Of a stretch of 64,000 nucleotides of DNA, positions 1 through 8,239 are shown piece after piece. The notes under the pieces are model-generated. The model saw nothing but the letters and a program-made list of their open reading frames with translations, was not told the DNA's origin and searched no databases. The translations under genes were made by a program, and so were the position numbers. Within the stretch, counting starts at the first letter, position 1. Each line of letters opens with the position of its first letter. This DNA is from Candidatus Obscuribacterales bacterium (GTDB lineage: Bacteria; Cyanobacteriota; Vampirovibrionia; Obscuribacterales; Obscuribacteraceae), in assembly GCA_020634035.1 (NCBI GenBank), contig JACKCM010000006.1:372001-436000 (forward strand). Reading direction: 5' to 3'.

Positions 1-350
1 ATCAAATCCATCTGAGAAATGCGCTTCTCTTCCGACAATTTGTGATCCGTTCGAAAGTAAGGATTGTAACGGATCTCCAGATATTGAAGGTTTTCGAATG
101 TGTATGCTCCTCGGCAAAGCCGAAGGCAAAAATAAGGAAGGTGCTCCAGACTTTGAAGCTCCTCTACCAGCGAATGGATCTTCACAAACTCTTCCAGGGT
201 ACGACATGGTCTGGTGAACCAGTGATAGAAGCCGTTGTAATCCGGAAAGAAATTCAAGATCGAATGATCATGACGTTGGAGAAATTTATAGATGATTCTC
301 GGATGCAGCGCTCCGCCAAGGTGCCTGTGAAGATCAGCATACAGTGCCAT
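1..350 (-). CDS. Adenosine deaminase-like protein, N-terminal part (cut by the window edge)
   Basis: The reverse strand is open from an ATG at 350 to the first base of the window, giving 116 residues without a stop. Near the N-terminus it reads ADLHRHLGG, which matches the metal-binding HxH strand (His8, His10) that opens adenosine/AMP deaminases of the amidohydrolase superfamily. Further on RTLEEFVKIHSLVEEL and NLQYLEIRYNPYF match the conserved substrate-side helix and the following beta strand of that family. Family members deaminate adenosine or a related purine using one zinc ion. The rest of the active site lies outside the window, so substrate and integrity cannot be judged. Start choice: the HxH motif normally lies within the first 20 residues, which fits this ATG; no strong ribosome binding site is visible. 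Confidence 0.8.
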   Translation of the reverse strand, partial: MALYADLHRHLGGALHPRIIYKFLQRHDHSILNFFPDYNGFYHWFTRPCRTLEEFVKIHSLVEELQSLEHLPYFCLRLCRGAYTFENLQYLEIRYNPYFRTDHKLSEEKRISQMDL

Positions 351-547
351 AACTCAATCCCAATAGCTGTTATCTGTTACCATCCCTTACTTTCCCGGTT
401 GAGTCCATTTTGGAACACTGCCTTTTGATAGACTTGAATCGTTCTTCAGAAGCCCACTTAGGCTTGGCTTCTAAGAGATCGGGTAGGAAAGGATTAAATT
501 GGGTACCATAGAAATTAGATCGTTATCAGACGAGATTTATTGAACAG

Positions 548-1225
548 ATGAATTCACATTCAATCAAGAAGCAAGCTCTACAGATTCTAAATGCTCTTGC
601 CGTGTTCATCCTGCTGAGCGTCGCTCCGGCTTGCGCCCAGGGTGCCGATCCGGTGGTCGAACTCCAGACATCGAAAGGCAACATCTACATTCGAGTGTTT
701 AGAGGGCTCGCCCCGAGAACTTCTATGAATTTTCTCGATCTGGTGAGCCGAGGTTTCTACAACGGCACCTATTTTCACCGGGTCGAGACCTGGTGCGTTC
801 AGGGCGGATCACCCAACGGAGATCCAAATGGCAATTTCGTCGACCCTGCAACAGGCAGACCCCGGTTCATTCCGCTCGAGGTCAATCGCAATCTGGCCCA
901 TTCTAGGGCCGGTGTGGTGGCCATGGCCAGAACCAGCAATCCTAATTCGGCAAGCTGTCAGTTTTACATCACAAAAAAACCGATGCGTCAGCTGGATGGT
1001 CAGTATGCAATTTTCGGCAGCGTAGTGCAGGGACTGAACGCGGTCCAGAGCATGGGACGCGGAGACCAGATTCTGAGCGCTAAAATAATCCAGATCAATA
1101 GCGGCGGCAATCAAACATCAAGACCACAGAGCACCGGCAATTCTAGAGGACGAGGCGTTCGAAGCCGAGGCGGCCAGTCGCAGAATTTCGAACCACCTAC
1201 CGATATCCCGGACAGCGGTTTTTAG
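548..1225 (+). CDS. Exported cyclophilin-type peptidyl-prolyl cis-trans isomerase
   Basis: This 225-residue protein starts with a signal peptide (hydrophobic residues about 13-27, Ala-rich cleavage region near 28-32), so it should act outside the cytoplasm. Residues about 35-185 form a cyclophilin domain: GNIYIRVFRGLAPRTSMNF, GFYNGTYFHRV, VQGGSPNGDP, then SASCQFYITKKP and LDGQYAIFGSVVQG, all recognisable blocks of the family, which catalyses cis-trans isomerisation of Xaa-Pro bonds during folding. The catalytic Arg (FHRV) and the Gln of VQGG are present. The last 40 residues are a Ser/Gly/Arg-rich tail without family counterpart. The gene is monocistronic and convergent with aat, 34 bases apart. 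No clear Shine-Dalgarno sequence precedes the ATG. Confidence 0.9.
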   Translation: MNSHSIKKQALQILNALAVFILLSVAPACAQGADPVVELQTSKGNIYIRVFRGLAPRTSMNFLDLVSRGFYNGTYFHRVETWCVQGGSPNGDPNGNFVDPATGRPRFIPLEVNRNLAHSRAGVVAMARTSNPNSASCQFYITKKPMRQLDGQYAIFGSVVQGLNAVQSMGRGDQILSAKIIQINSGGNQTSRPQSTGNSRGRGVRSRGGQSQNFEPPTDIPDSGF

Positions 1226-1259
1226 CACCATATTTAAAACCAGTAAAAATGAGCCGTTC

Positions 1260-1838
1260 TCAAGCGAATCGACAATCGAGATAGAGCGCTCTATCGAGAC
1301 GACGAAGATACTCCTGCCTTGGAATCAGCACTGCACCGAGGGTGGAGAGGTGATCGGTCATGTACTGAGAATCTAATAAAACGAACCCTCTCGATTTCAA
1401 ACGTTCCACCAGATAGATCAGAGAAATCTTGGAGGCATCGGTAACATTGTGGAACATGGACTCACCCATGAAGGCACCGCCGATGCTGACACCATAAAGC
1501 CCCCCGGCCAACTTTCCTTCATAATAAGCTTCGACTGAATGAGCAAATCCAGCTTCGTGCATCTCGGTATAAACACGAAAAATATCATCAGTGATCCAGG
1601 TGCTGTCACGATCGGCACAAGCCTTCAAGACTTCCCTCCAGGCGGAGTTCACTTTCATCTCGAACTTGCCGCTCTTATAAGTTCGCATCAAACGACGGGG
1701 AACATGGAACTTATCAAAGTCGAAAATACATCTTGGATCCGGTGAATACCACCGAATAGTTCCATCGTCATGTCCCATAGGAAAGATGCCCTGGCTGTAG
1801 GCACTGAGCACGAGATCTTTTGTGAATGGTTCCTTCAT
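1260..1838 (-). CDS. aat: Leucyl/phenylalanyl-tRNA--protein transferase
   Basis: The 192-residue product matches Aat, which transfers Leu or Phe from aminoacyl-tRNA to proteins with N-terminal Arg or Lys and so marks them for ClpS/ClpAP degradation (N-degron pathway). Diagnostic blocks are visible: AYSQGIFPMG near the N-terminus, WYSPDPRC, then SVEAYYEGKLAGGLYGVSIG, FMGESMFH, ASKISLIYLVERL and LLDSQYMTDHLSTLGA. The length is near that of short Aat proteins in other phyla. It follows the cytochrome c gene on the same strand with a 32-base gap and may be the last gene of the thyA-folA-cytochrome run. Confidence 0.95.
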   Translation of the reverse strand: MKEPFTKDLVLSAYSQGIFPMGHDDGTIRWYSPDPRCIFDFDKFHVPRRLMRTYKSGKFEMKVNSAWREVLKACADRDSTWITDDIFRVYTEMHEAGFAHSVEAYYEGKLAGGLYGVSIGGAFMGESMFHNVTDASKISLIYLVERLKSRGFVLLDSQYMTDHLSTLGAVLIPRQEYLRRLDRALYLDCRFA

Positions 1839-1870
1839 CTTGGCTGTAATCTATCAGTTCACACCGGAAA

Positions 1871-2335
1871 CTATTTCTTTTTCTTGCCGGCTTTCTTGCC
1901 AGCTCTTTTACCTGTGGGTCCCGACTGTTTCTTTTTCTCTTTCTCAGTTGTTTCCGGATCCGGCCTGGTCAAGCTACGGACATAACAAAGCAAATCTTTC
2001 ATCTCTTCTTCGGTGATTACTGCAGGACCGAAGCTGGGCATGCTGGCATTGGGAACACCATTGCGAATCACACTTTCAATCTGTGAATCTTCAGGATATT
2101 TTTTCAAGAATTTCTTGCCGCTTATCGGCTTGCTCGGTCTGACCGAGTTGCCGCCATCCTTATGACACTCCACACAAAGATGGGTTTCGAATACGACCTT
2201 TCCTCTAGAGAGCATCGCTTCATTCGATTCACTGCTGGTCTTCTCTGCCGTCTCACCTCCGGCCAATCCCGGTAAAACAACGACAAGCGTTAGAAAGATG
2301 GTGGTAAAGGCTAACGGAGCCGAGAGAAGACGCAT
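1871..2335 (-). CDS. Exported c-type cytochrome, single haem
   Basis: The 154-residue protein has a signal peptide (residues 1-27) and one haem-attachment motif, CVECH, at about residues 54-58. A likely distal Met ligand lies in NASMPSFGP. This is the layout of small class I cytochromes c that carry electrons outside the cytoplasmic membrane. The C-terminus is a Lys/Gly-rich tail (last 25 residues, mostly K, G, E), which would be strongly basic and might contact membranes or acidic partners. Maturation could be done by the Ccs1/CcsA pair encoded at 8.2-10.7 kb. The gene lies 57 bases after folA and 32 before aat on the same strand. Confidence 0.88.
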   Translation of the reverse strand: MRLLSAPLAFTTIFLTLVVVLPGLAGGETAEKTSSESNEAMLSRGKVVFETHLCVECHKDGGNSVRPSKPISGKKFLKKYPEDSQIESVIRNGVPNASMPSFGPAVITEEEMKDLLCYVRSLTRPDPETTEKEKKKQSGPTGKRAGKKAGKKKK

Positions 2336-2392
2336 TCGAGATTCCTCTTTTAAGAGCCTATGTTAGCGGAATTTCGAATTTATTGCTAACCC

Positions 2393-2935
2393 TCAGACCT
2401 CGCCGAGAATGTTGGGACGGAAGACTTTGAAACAATAGTCGATCCCATTTTCGGTGGTGATTTCAGAACAGGAGATCAGATGGAAGTAGGGTTGAAACTC
2501 CGGAAAGAATGCATCACATTCGAAGCGATGACGAACTTCGGTAAGGTATAGATAACCGACTCTGTCATGGAGAACCGCCTCTTTATATATTTGCTCTCCA
2601 CCGATTATAAAGACTCTATCCACCGGTCCGGTTCTGACGAAATCGAGAGCGGCATCGAGAGAGTCGGCTTTGAAAACACCTTCAGGCAAAGGATAATCCT
2701 TCTGCCTGGTGAGGACGAGATTATATCTGTCTACCAGCGGTCGATGTTTCTCTGGAATCGATTCCCAGGTCTTTCGTCCCATGATGCAGAGATTGTGAAG
2801 TCCTTCCCCTTCCGCTTTCACGGTCAGGTTCTTGAAATACTTCATATCGCCCGGAATTCGCCAGGGCAATTGATTATTGACCCCGATGCCTCTATTCAAG
2901 TCACAGGCGACGATGATATCGAACCTATCTCTCAT
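2393..2935 (-). CDS. folA: Dihydrofolate reductase
   Basis: The product (180 residues) is a type I dihydrofolate reductase, reducing dihydrofolate to tetrahydrofolate with NADPH. Visible motifs are IIVACDLNRGIGVNNQLPW at the N-terminus, the catalytic acid in IPGDMKYFK, MGRKTWESIP for NADPH binding, NLVLTRQ, and FIIGGEQIYKEA. The gene begins 28 bases after thyA, so the two are very likely co-transcribed; this pairing makes sense because thymidylate synthase produces the dihydrofolate that FolA recycles. Length and motifs are ordinary. Confidence 0.97.
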   Translation of the reverse strand: MRDRFDIIVACDLNRGIGVNNQLPWRIPGDMKYFKNLTVKAEGEGLHNLCIMGRKTWESIPEKHRPLVDRYNLVLTRQKDYPLPEGVFKADSLDAALDFVRTGPVDRVFIIGGEQIYKEAVLHDRVGYLYLTEVRHRFECDAFFPEFQPYFHLISCSEITTENGIDYCFKVFRPNILGEV

Positions 2936-2963
2936 GGGAACTCTCTGGTCAAATCAAATCAAC

Positions 2964-3782
2964 TTAAACAGAAACGGGAAACTTGATGAATCCCTGGGGA
3001 TTATATTCGAGCAAAGAGAAATCCTCGTATTGCAACTCTAAAAGTGGTTTATCCGCAATCTCAACCCGGGGCAGCTTGCCTGGAACACGCTTCAACTGCT
3101 TCTTCAAACCATCGATATGATCGAGATAGATATGAGCATCGCCAAAAGTATGGGTAAAAATACCCGGCGTCAGATCACACTCTCGCGCGACCATCATCAA
3201 AAGCAATGCATAGCTGGCGATATTGAACGGCACACCCAGAGCCATGTCAGCCGAGCGTTGATAGAGCTGAAGATCGAGCCTGCGATCTCTAGATACATAG
3301 AACTGGAACATCATATGACAGGGAGGCAGAGCCATCTGGTCTATATCCGAAACGTTCCAGGCAGAGACTATCAATCGCCTGGACTGGGGATTGCTTTTAA
3401 TCTCCTTGATTAGATTCTCGATTTGATCGACATGGCCTTTCTTGTAAGAGTCGCTCTCAGGGTCATACTCATAACGGGGCCAGTTTCTCCACTGGTATCC
3501 ATATATAGGTCCGAGTTCTCCATTTTCATCGGCCCAGGCATTCCATATAGGGGTATGCTCGGCCAGATCATCATTGATATTGGTGGAGCCTCGCAAAAAC
3601 CAGAGCAATTCTCGAAGAACACCGTCAAACTTGACTTTCTTGGTGGTAAGCAAGGGGAAGCCTTCCCGAAGATCGTACTTGGTCTGCAAGCCGAACATAG
3701 AGATAGTCCCGGTACCGGTTCTATCTTCTCGGGCCTCTCCGTTTTCCAAAATATATTCAACCAGATCAAGATACTGCTTCAT
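2964..3782 (-). CDS. thyA: Thymidylate synthase
   Basis: The product (272 residues) is a ThyA-type thymidylate synthase that methylates dUMP to dTMP with methylene-tetrahydrofolate as donor and reductant. The phosphate-binding RTGTGT near residues 21-26, the nucleophile in LPPCHMMFQF, QRSADMALGVPFNIASYA and the C-terminal IKFPVSV are all present, so the enzyme looks intact. It is the first gene of a reverse-strand run followed by folA. It is divergent from the pyrroline-carboxylate dehydrogenase gene across about 250 bases. Confidence 0.98.
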   Translation of the reverse strand: MKQYLDLVEYILENGEAREDRTGTGTISMFGLQTKYDLREGFPLLTTKKVKFDGVLRELLWFLRGSTNINDDLAEHTPIWNAWADENGELGPIYGYQWRNWPRYEYDPESDSYKKGHVDQIENLIKEIKSNPQSRRLIVSAWNVSDIDQMALPPCHMMFQFYVSRDRRLDLQLYQRSADMALGVPFNIASYALLLMMVARECDLTPGIFTHTFGDAHIYLDHIDGLKKQLKRVPGKLPRVEIADKPLLELQYEDFSLLEYNPQGFIKFPVSV

Positions 3783-3917
3783 CTACAACCACCCCGGATA
3801 TCGATCGCATACAAAGAAAAGGCGCACAGGCACTGCCTTTCACTGATGTTTCTATAGAGCAAGAATAACATGGCTCAGCCCCCAGGGAAAGATCTGATCA
3901 CAAGTTAAATAGCCCGG

Positions 3918-3945
3918 TTGACAAGACATCAACCCAAACTATAAA
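3918..3945 (+). promoter_or_regulatory. Sigma-70-type promoter upstream of rocA
   Basis: A perfect -35 hexamer TTGACA (3918-3923) is followed after 16 bases by TATAAA (3940-3945). Transcription would start near 3952, leaving an untranslated leader of about 80 bases before the dehydrogenase gene. A second TTGACA lies at about 3970 but has no convincing -10 partner. Confidence 0.6.
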
Positions 3946-4031
3946 TGAACCCTGAGCAAATCGCCCCCTTGACATAAATTGGCGCTATCTTAAGTCGCGT
4001 AACCGGTTTCACAGCCATGGAGGCAAAGTTC

Positions 4032-5585
4032 ATGCTCCCCGAGTTTAAGAATGAACCATTCACCGACTTCAGCCAAAAAGAGAATTGCGAATTGATGGAA
4101 GCCGCGCTTAAGAAAGTGCGTTCGCAATTAGGTAAGAAATACCCGTTAATGATAGGCGGCAAAGCGGTTACCACCGATAAGGAGCTTGTCTCCACCAACC
4201 CTTCCAATCCCAAAGAGCTAATCGGCAGCTTTTCGAAAGCCGGCAAAAAAGAAGCCGAGATGGCTATGGAAGCGGCGCTTGAAGCTTTCGAAACCTGGAA
4301 AAACACCTGCCCCACCGAAAGAGCTCGCTGCCTCATCAAAGCAGCGGCTCTGATGAGACAACGGAAGTTCGAATTCTCTGCCTGGCTGGTGCTGGAAATC
4401 GGCAAGAACTGGGCAGAAGCCGATGGGGACACGGCAGAAGCGATTGACTTTCTCGAGTTTTACGCCCGAGAGATGATCCGGCTGGGTGAGCCGATGGAGA
4501 TGCCTACGGTAAACGGAGAAGAGAATGATCTGCGCTACATCCCTCTGGGTGTGGGTGTGGTTATTCCGCCGTGGAATTTCCCCCTGGCGATTCTTACCGG
4601 AATGTCTTCGGCAGCCATTGTAGGCGGCAACACAGTTCTTCTCAAACCCTCCAGTGAAACTCCTGCCATCGGCTATCAGTTCTATAAACTGATGGAAGAG
4701 GCCGGTCTGCCAGGCGGAGTGCTGAACTTCGTCCCCGGCTCCGGCGCAGAAGTGGGAGACTATCTGGTCGAGCATCCCAAAACACGCTTTATCTCTTTCA
4801 CCGGCTCCAAGGAAGTAGGATTGAGAATCAACGAGCTTGCCGCCAAGCCCCAGAAAGGACAGATCTGGATCAAGCGAGTGGTGGCTGAAATGGGCGGCAA
4901 AGATTCTATCGTCGTCAATAACGATGCCGATCTCGACGCCGCCGCCGATGGTATCGTCACCAGCGCCTTCGGCTTCCAGGGTCAAAAATGCAGCGCCTGT
5001 TCCAGAGCGATTATCCATCAGGATGTCTACGATGAAGTTCTGGAAAAGGTAGTGGAGCGTGTCAAAAAATTGAAAGTGGCAAGCCCGGAAGTCAAAGATA
5101 CCAATATGGGTCCGGTCGCTTCGAAAAGCGCCTATGAAAGCATTCTCGAATATATCGAAGTGGGCAAAGGCGAAGGAAGATTGATGACCGGTGGCGGTGC
5201 CAACGGCAGCAATAACGGCGGCTTCTTCATCGATCCTACTGTGATAGCCGATGTCGCTCCCGGTGCAAGAATTTCTCAAGAAGAGATCTTCGGACCGGTG
5301 CTGGCCTTTATCAAAGCAAAAGACTGGACCGAGGCGCTGGCCATCGCCAATAACACCGAGTTCGGTTTGACCGGAGCGGTATTCACCAAATCTCGAGCCA
5401 ATATAGAGCAAGCCCGCAAAGAGTTTCATGTAGGCAACCTCTATATCAACCGCAAATGCACCGGTGCCCTGGTGGGAGTCCAGCCTTTCGGCGGCTTCAA
5501 CATGAGCGGTACCGATTCAAAGGCAGGCGGCAAGGATTATCTTCTGCTCTTCACCCAGGGCAAATCCATCGCCGAGCGGTTCTAG
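4032..5585 (+). CDS. rocA: L-glutamate gamma-semialdehyde (1-pyrroline-5-carboxylate) dehydrogenase
   Basis: This aldehyde dehydrogenase oxidises glutamate semialdehyde to glutamate with NAD, the last step of proline and arginine breakdown. It resembles the stand-alone RocA type: KNEPFTDFS near the N-terminus, IPPWNFPLAI, the nucleotide-binding FTGSKEVG, the general base in VAEMGGKDS, and the nucleophilic cysteine region GQKCSACSR. The C-terminal FGGFNMSGTDSKAGG also fits. An ATG exists at 4017, but GGAGG at 4019-4023 sits 8 bases before the ATG at 4032, and homologues begin close to this point, so 4032 (517 residues) is preferred. No proline dehydrogenase gene is in the window. Confidence 0.93.
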   Translation: MLPEFKNEPFTDFSQKENCELMEAALKKVRSQLGKKYPLMIGGKAVTTDKELVSTNPSNPKELIGSFSKAGKKEAEMAMEAALEAFETWKNTCPTERARCLIKAAALMRQRKFEFSAWLVLEIGKNWAEADGDTAEAIDFLEFYAREMIRLGEPMEMPTVNGEENDLRYIPLGVGVVIPPWNFPLAILTGMSSAAIVGGNTVLLKPSSETPAIGYQFYKLMEEAGLPGGVLNFVPGSGAEVGDYLVEHPKTRFISFTGSKEVGLRINELAAKPQKGQIWIKRVVAEMGGKDSIVVNNDADLDAAADGIVTSAFGFQGQKCSACSRAIIHQDVYDEVLEKVVERVKKLKVASPEVKDTNMGPVASKSAYESILEYIEVGKGEGRLMTGGGANGSNNGGFFIDPTVIADVAPGARISQEEIFGPVLAFIKAKDWTEALAIANNTEFGLTGAVFTKSRANIEQARKEFHVGNLYINRKCTGALVGVQPFGGFNMSGTDSKAGGKDYLLLFTQGKSIAERF

Positions 5586-5593
5586 TAAATAGA

Positions 5594-5650
5594 GCTTCCT
5601 CTCTTTCCAATCCTGCCGAGAGTTTCAACTTGGCACGACAGAGAGGAAGC
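5594..5650. terminator. Inverted repeat between convergent genes, possible terminator
   Basis: GCTTCCTCTCT (5594-5604) and AGAGAGGAAGC (5640-5650) form a perfect 11-bp stem around a 35-base loop, directly after rocA and reaching the stop codon of the convergent gene. The long loop and lack of a clean T tract make termination plausible but unproven. Confidence 0.4.
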
Positions 5651-6357
5651 TATTTATAAAAATACAGCCAGTTGCTCTGCTTCTCGGTGGCGCTTCTGTC
5701 ATTACCGATGGTGACGACTCGGCCGCTCTGAGGATCGCGATACCAGCCTTCATCCCAGGCGCCCATATCGGTATAGAGCGCATTGACGACACCCAGTCCG
5801 GCAAGATCACGATTGAAAGTAAGGAAAGAGATCTCTTCTTTGCTTTCGATCACACCTTTATCGGTCTTAGCTTTGAACTGCACAAGAGCACGCATCTGAT
5901 AACGCTTCTTGTCTTTGAAGCTGGCAGGCGTTCCATCCACCACTATTTGGAACTGCTGAAAGAGAGTCGCTCTTCTCTTTTGCAAAGATGAGACAAATGC
6001 ATCACTGAAGACAGCCCCCTTTTTTGTGGGAAAGACTTTGAAATCCCCGTCTTCGATTATGAGGGCACCGCCGATGGGCTTTGATATCGCTCTTCGGTTG
6101 TGGACCTTACCGTTAATCGCATAAATTCCGACCACGCCTCCACTGGTGGTGGTAAAGGCCGCCGGTATAGATAGCATCACAGCCTTGTCACCGCGGTCAG
6201 GACGTTTCACCCCCCAGCCCACCGCCAGATCATTTTTGCGAAAGTAGCTATAGTGTGTCCCACTTTCACCTTTCAGGCGGCTGATACTCAAGCCCTCGGC
6301 GCTGGCAGCTCTGGCTGAAAGAAGCAAAATACATAACACGTAAAGAGGAAATACCAT
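5650..6357 (-). CDS. Secreted protein of unknown function
   Basis: The product has 235 residues and a signal peptide (residues 1-20, ending ARAASAEG), so it is probably exported. The mature part looks like a mixed beta protein: GVVGIYAINGKVHN and GGALIIEDGDFKVFP faintly recall the NGxF-type core of phosphodiester glycosidase (NAGPA-like) domains, but key motifs are not convincing and no assignment is made. The C-terminus (LYTDMGAWDEGWYRDP, then NDRSATEKQSNWLYFYK) resembles the catalytic-end layout of such domains. AAGGA lies 6 bases before the ATG at 6357, which supports this start. It is monocistronic and convergent with rocA. Confidence 0.75.
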   Translation of the reverse strand: MVFPLYVLCILLLSARAASAEGLSISRLKGESGTHYSYFRKNDLAVGWGVKRPDRGDKAVMLSIPAAFTTTSGGVVGIYAINGKVHNRRAISKPIGGALIIEDGDFKVFPTKKGAVFSDAFVSSLQKRRATLFQQFQIVVDGTPASFKDKKRYQMRALVQFKAKTDKGVIESKEEISFLTFNRDLAGLGVVNALYTDMGAWDEGWYRDPQSGRVVTIGNDRSATEKQSNWLYFYK

Positions 6358-6543
6358 GACGGATCCTTGAAAAGCCCTATTCTATAGAGAATGGCGGATG
6401 AATTTTTGGCTGACAGTAGCCAAGATGGTCAACAGGCAAGAGATTTCTTCTAAATTCTAATCTCGATCCGACATCTCTGCTAAACTACTGAAAGCTTACT
6501 ACGGCAGTACATTACTGGTTGAATTTCCCATCGGGAGGAATCA

Positions 6544-6981
6544 ATGGCTGAGTCCATTCAGCTCATCCGGCAGATAGCGGTAAGAGCGATAGTAACTGAG
6601 AATTTCAAAGACCAGGTCAACGCTGAAATAGAGCGGAATTTGCAGCAAATAGACGCCGAGTTGCAGCAGCTCGAATTCAAAGGCAAACGAGCCATAGCCG
6701 ATATCGAGAAAGAAGCCCAGGGCATGGATTCGGAAGAAGCTCGCTACCAGATCGAAAGCATTCGCCAGCAGGTTGAGCAAGAGAAAATCCGTCTCTTTCA
6801 ACTAAAAGAAGAGATGCAGGGACAGAGCCAGGCCTTGAAAGAATTGCCCGTCGGCAGTGTGGTCACCCAGTTCACCGTGGAAAATCCGGTCGAAGTAAGA
6901 ATCGGCGAAAACATCTTCCAACGCCTCGAAGGCGGAGAGATCCTGGTCAAAGACGGCGTAATTCAAGAAATCCGACTTTAG
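6544..6981 (+). CDS. YlqD-family coiled-coil protein
   Basis: The 145-residue product matches the YlqD family known from Firmicutes and Cyanobacteria, whose function is not established. Residues about 18-100 are a long charged helix predicted to form a coiled coil (EIERNLQQIDAELQQLEF, IRQQVEQEKIRLFQLKEEM). The last 40 residues form a small beta domain (LPVGSVVTQFTVENPVEV, GEILVKDGVIQEIRL). A GGGAGG sequence 5-6 bases before the ATG at 6544 supports the start. It stands alone and converges on the sigma factor gene 21 bases downstream. Confidence 0.85.
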   Translation: MAESIQLIRQIAVRAIVTENFKDQVNAEIERNLQQIDAELQQLEFKGKRAIADIEKEAQGMDSEEARYQIESIRQQVEQEKIRLFQLKEEMQGQSQALKELPVGSVVTQFTVENPVEVRIGENIFQRLEGGEILVKDGVIQEIRL

Positions 6982-7002
6982 AACCAGGACCTGTTCAAAA
7001 TC

Positions 7003-8016
7003 CTAGCCGAGATAGTCCTTGAGCTGACTACTGGCCTGGGACTGCCTCAGAAAGCGCAGCGCTTTGAGCTCTATCTGCCTGGTACGCTCCCGGGTGATTC
7101 CGACCAGTTTGCCGACTTGCTCCAGGGTGCGCGGTTTATCGTCGTTCAGACCGAACCTCAGAATCAAGACTTCTCTTTCTCTGGGAGTGAGCACCGACAA
7201 AACCTTACGTACGTCATCGGACATCAGACTGGCTGCGGTTTTGTCCTCCGGAGTCTTGGCATTCATATCTTCGACGAGTTCCGCCAGGGTGTTGTCCTCA
7301 TCGTCCCCGTAGGGAGTGTCGAGGGAGAGCGGCGATCGGTTGGCCGCCAGAATATCTTTCACTTTCTTGACCGGCACGTTCATTTCTTTAGCCAGTTCAT
7401 CGAGATTGGGTCTTCGGTCGAGCTTCTGAGAAAGCGCTCGGGTGGCTTTTCTCAGATTATTGATGGTCTCGACCATGTGCACCGGCACCCTGATTGTCCT
7501 CGACTTATCGGCGAGGGCCCGGGTGATGCCCTGGCGTATCCACCACGTGGCATAGGTCGAGAATTTGTAACCGCGCTCAGGGTCGAATTTTTCTGCAGCG
7601 CGAATCAAGCCGAGGTTGCCTTCTTGAATCAGGTCGAGGAAAGGCAGACCTCGGTTCTGATATTTCTTGGCCACTGATACTACTAAGCGCAGATTGGCTT
7701 GAATCAGCTCTTTCTTCGCCTGGGGGTCCCCTATTTTGACGCGGCGAGCGATCTCAATCTCTTCCACCGCGGTCAGAAGCTTGACTCTGCCGATGTTCTT
7801 CAAATAGACCTGGACAGGGTCTTCGGTCTTATTAGGACGTCTGCCACGCCTGCCGGGCTCGAAATCGTCGTCGGCCTGGCCGTCGTTATTGACAGCATCA
7901 TCATCATCATCAGAGACGATTCCGCTCGGCCCGAGCCCGGGGATGAACTCATCCAGACTGAAATCGTCGGTCTCAGCTTCGTAGTTTCTCTTGGGTTTGG
8001 TTGCTCTTCTTGCCAT
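7003..8016 (-). CDS. rpoD: Principal RNA polymerase sigma factor (sigma-70, SigA/RpoD type)
   Basis: The 337-residue protein has regions 1.2 to 4.2 of a primary sigma factor. DPVQVYLKNIGRVKLLT is region 1.2, NLRLVVSVAKKYQNRGLPF and LDLIQEGNLGLIRAAEKFD region 2.1-2.2, YKFSTYATWWIRQGITRA region 2.3-2.4, RTIRVPVHMVETINNL region 3.0, and LTPREREVLILRFGL with ITRERTRQIELKALRFLR region 4. The first 65 residues are an acidic, Asp-rich low-complexity stretch in place of a folded region 1.1, as in cyanobacterial SigA proteins. It directs core polymerase to TTGACA/TATAAT promoters such as those noted at 3918 and 62073. It lies downstream of ccsA on the same strand after a 223-base gap, so it probably has its own promoter there; small hairpins are visible in that gap but no confident hexamers. 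Confidence 0.95.
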   Translation of the reverse strand: MARRATKPKRNYEAETDDFSLDEFIPGLGPSGIVSDDDDDAVNNDGQADDDFEPGRRGRRPNKTEDPVQVYLKNIGRVKLLTAVEEIEIARRVKIGDPQAKKELIQANLRLVVSVAKKYQNRGLPFLDLIQEGNLGLIRAAEKFDPERGYKFSTYATWWIRQGITRALADKSRTIRVPVHMVETINNLRKATRALSQKLDRRPNLDELAKEMNVPVKKVKDILAANRSPLSLDTPYGDDEDNTLAELVEDMNAKTPEDKTAASLMSDDVRKVLSVLTPREREVLILRFGLNDDKPRTLEQVGKLVGITRERTRQIELKALRFLRQSQASSQLKDYLG

Positions 8017-8239
8017 TGAATCTAATCACTCTCAACTACTATCAATGAAAGGCGAACGCAGACCGGTGAGCATTCTTTCCCAAGCGGAAAAGAACTCATT
8101 GGAATTGGGTCTTTCGTGTTCACCAGAAAAGGTGACGCCATCTCTATTAAAATGTTCCAAGCCGGTATTTGATAACCGGGTAATCCCTAGATCCGGCTCA
8201 TATTTAGCAATAATCTTTCAATAGGTAGATTGAAACAGC

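Noticed and set aside
42..428. Forward open frame of 128 codons
   Set aside because: The reverse strand of the same bases encodes clear adenosine-deaminase motifs; the forward product resembles nothing and has poor codon character.
4218..5429. Reverse frame of about 400 codons opposite rocA
   Set aside because: It is antisense to an intact aldehyde dehydrogenase with no recognisable product.
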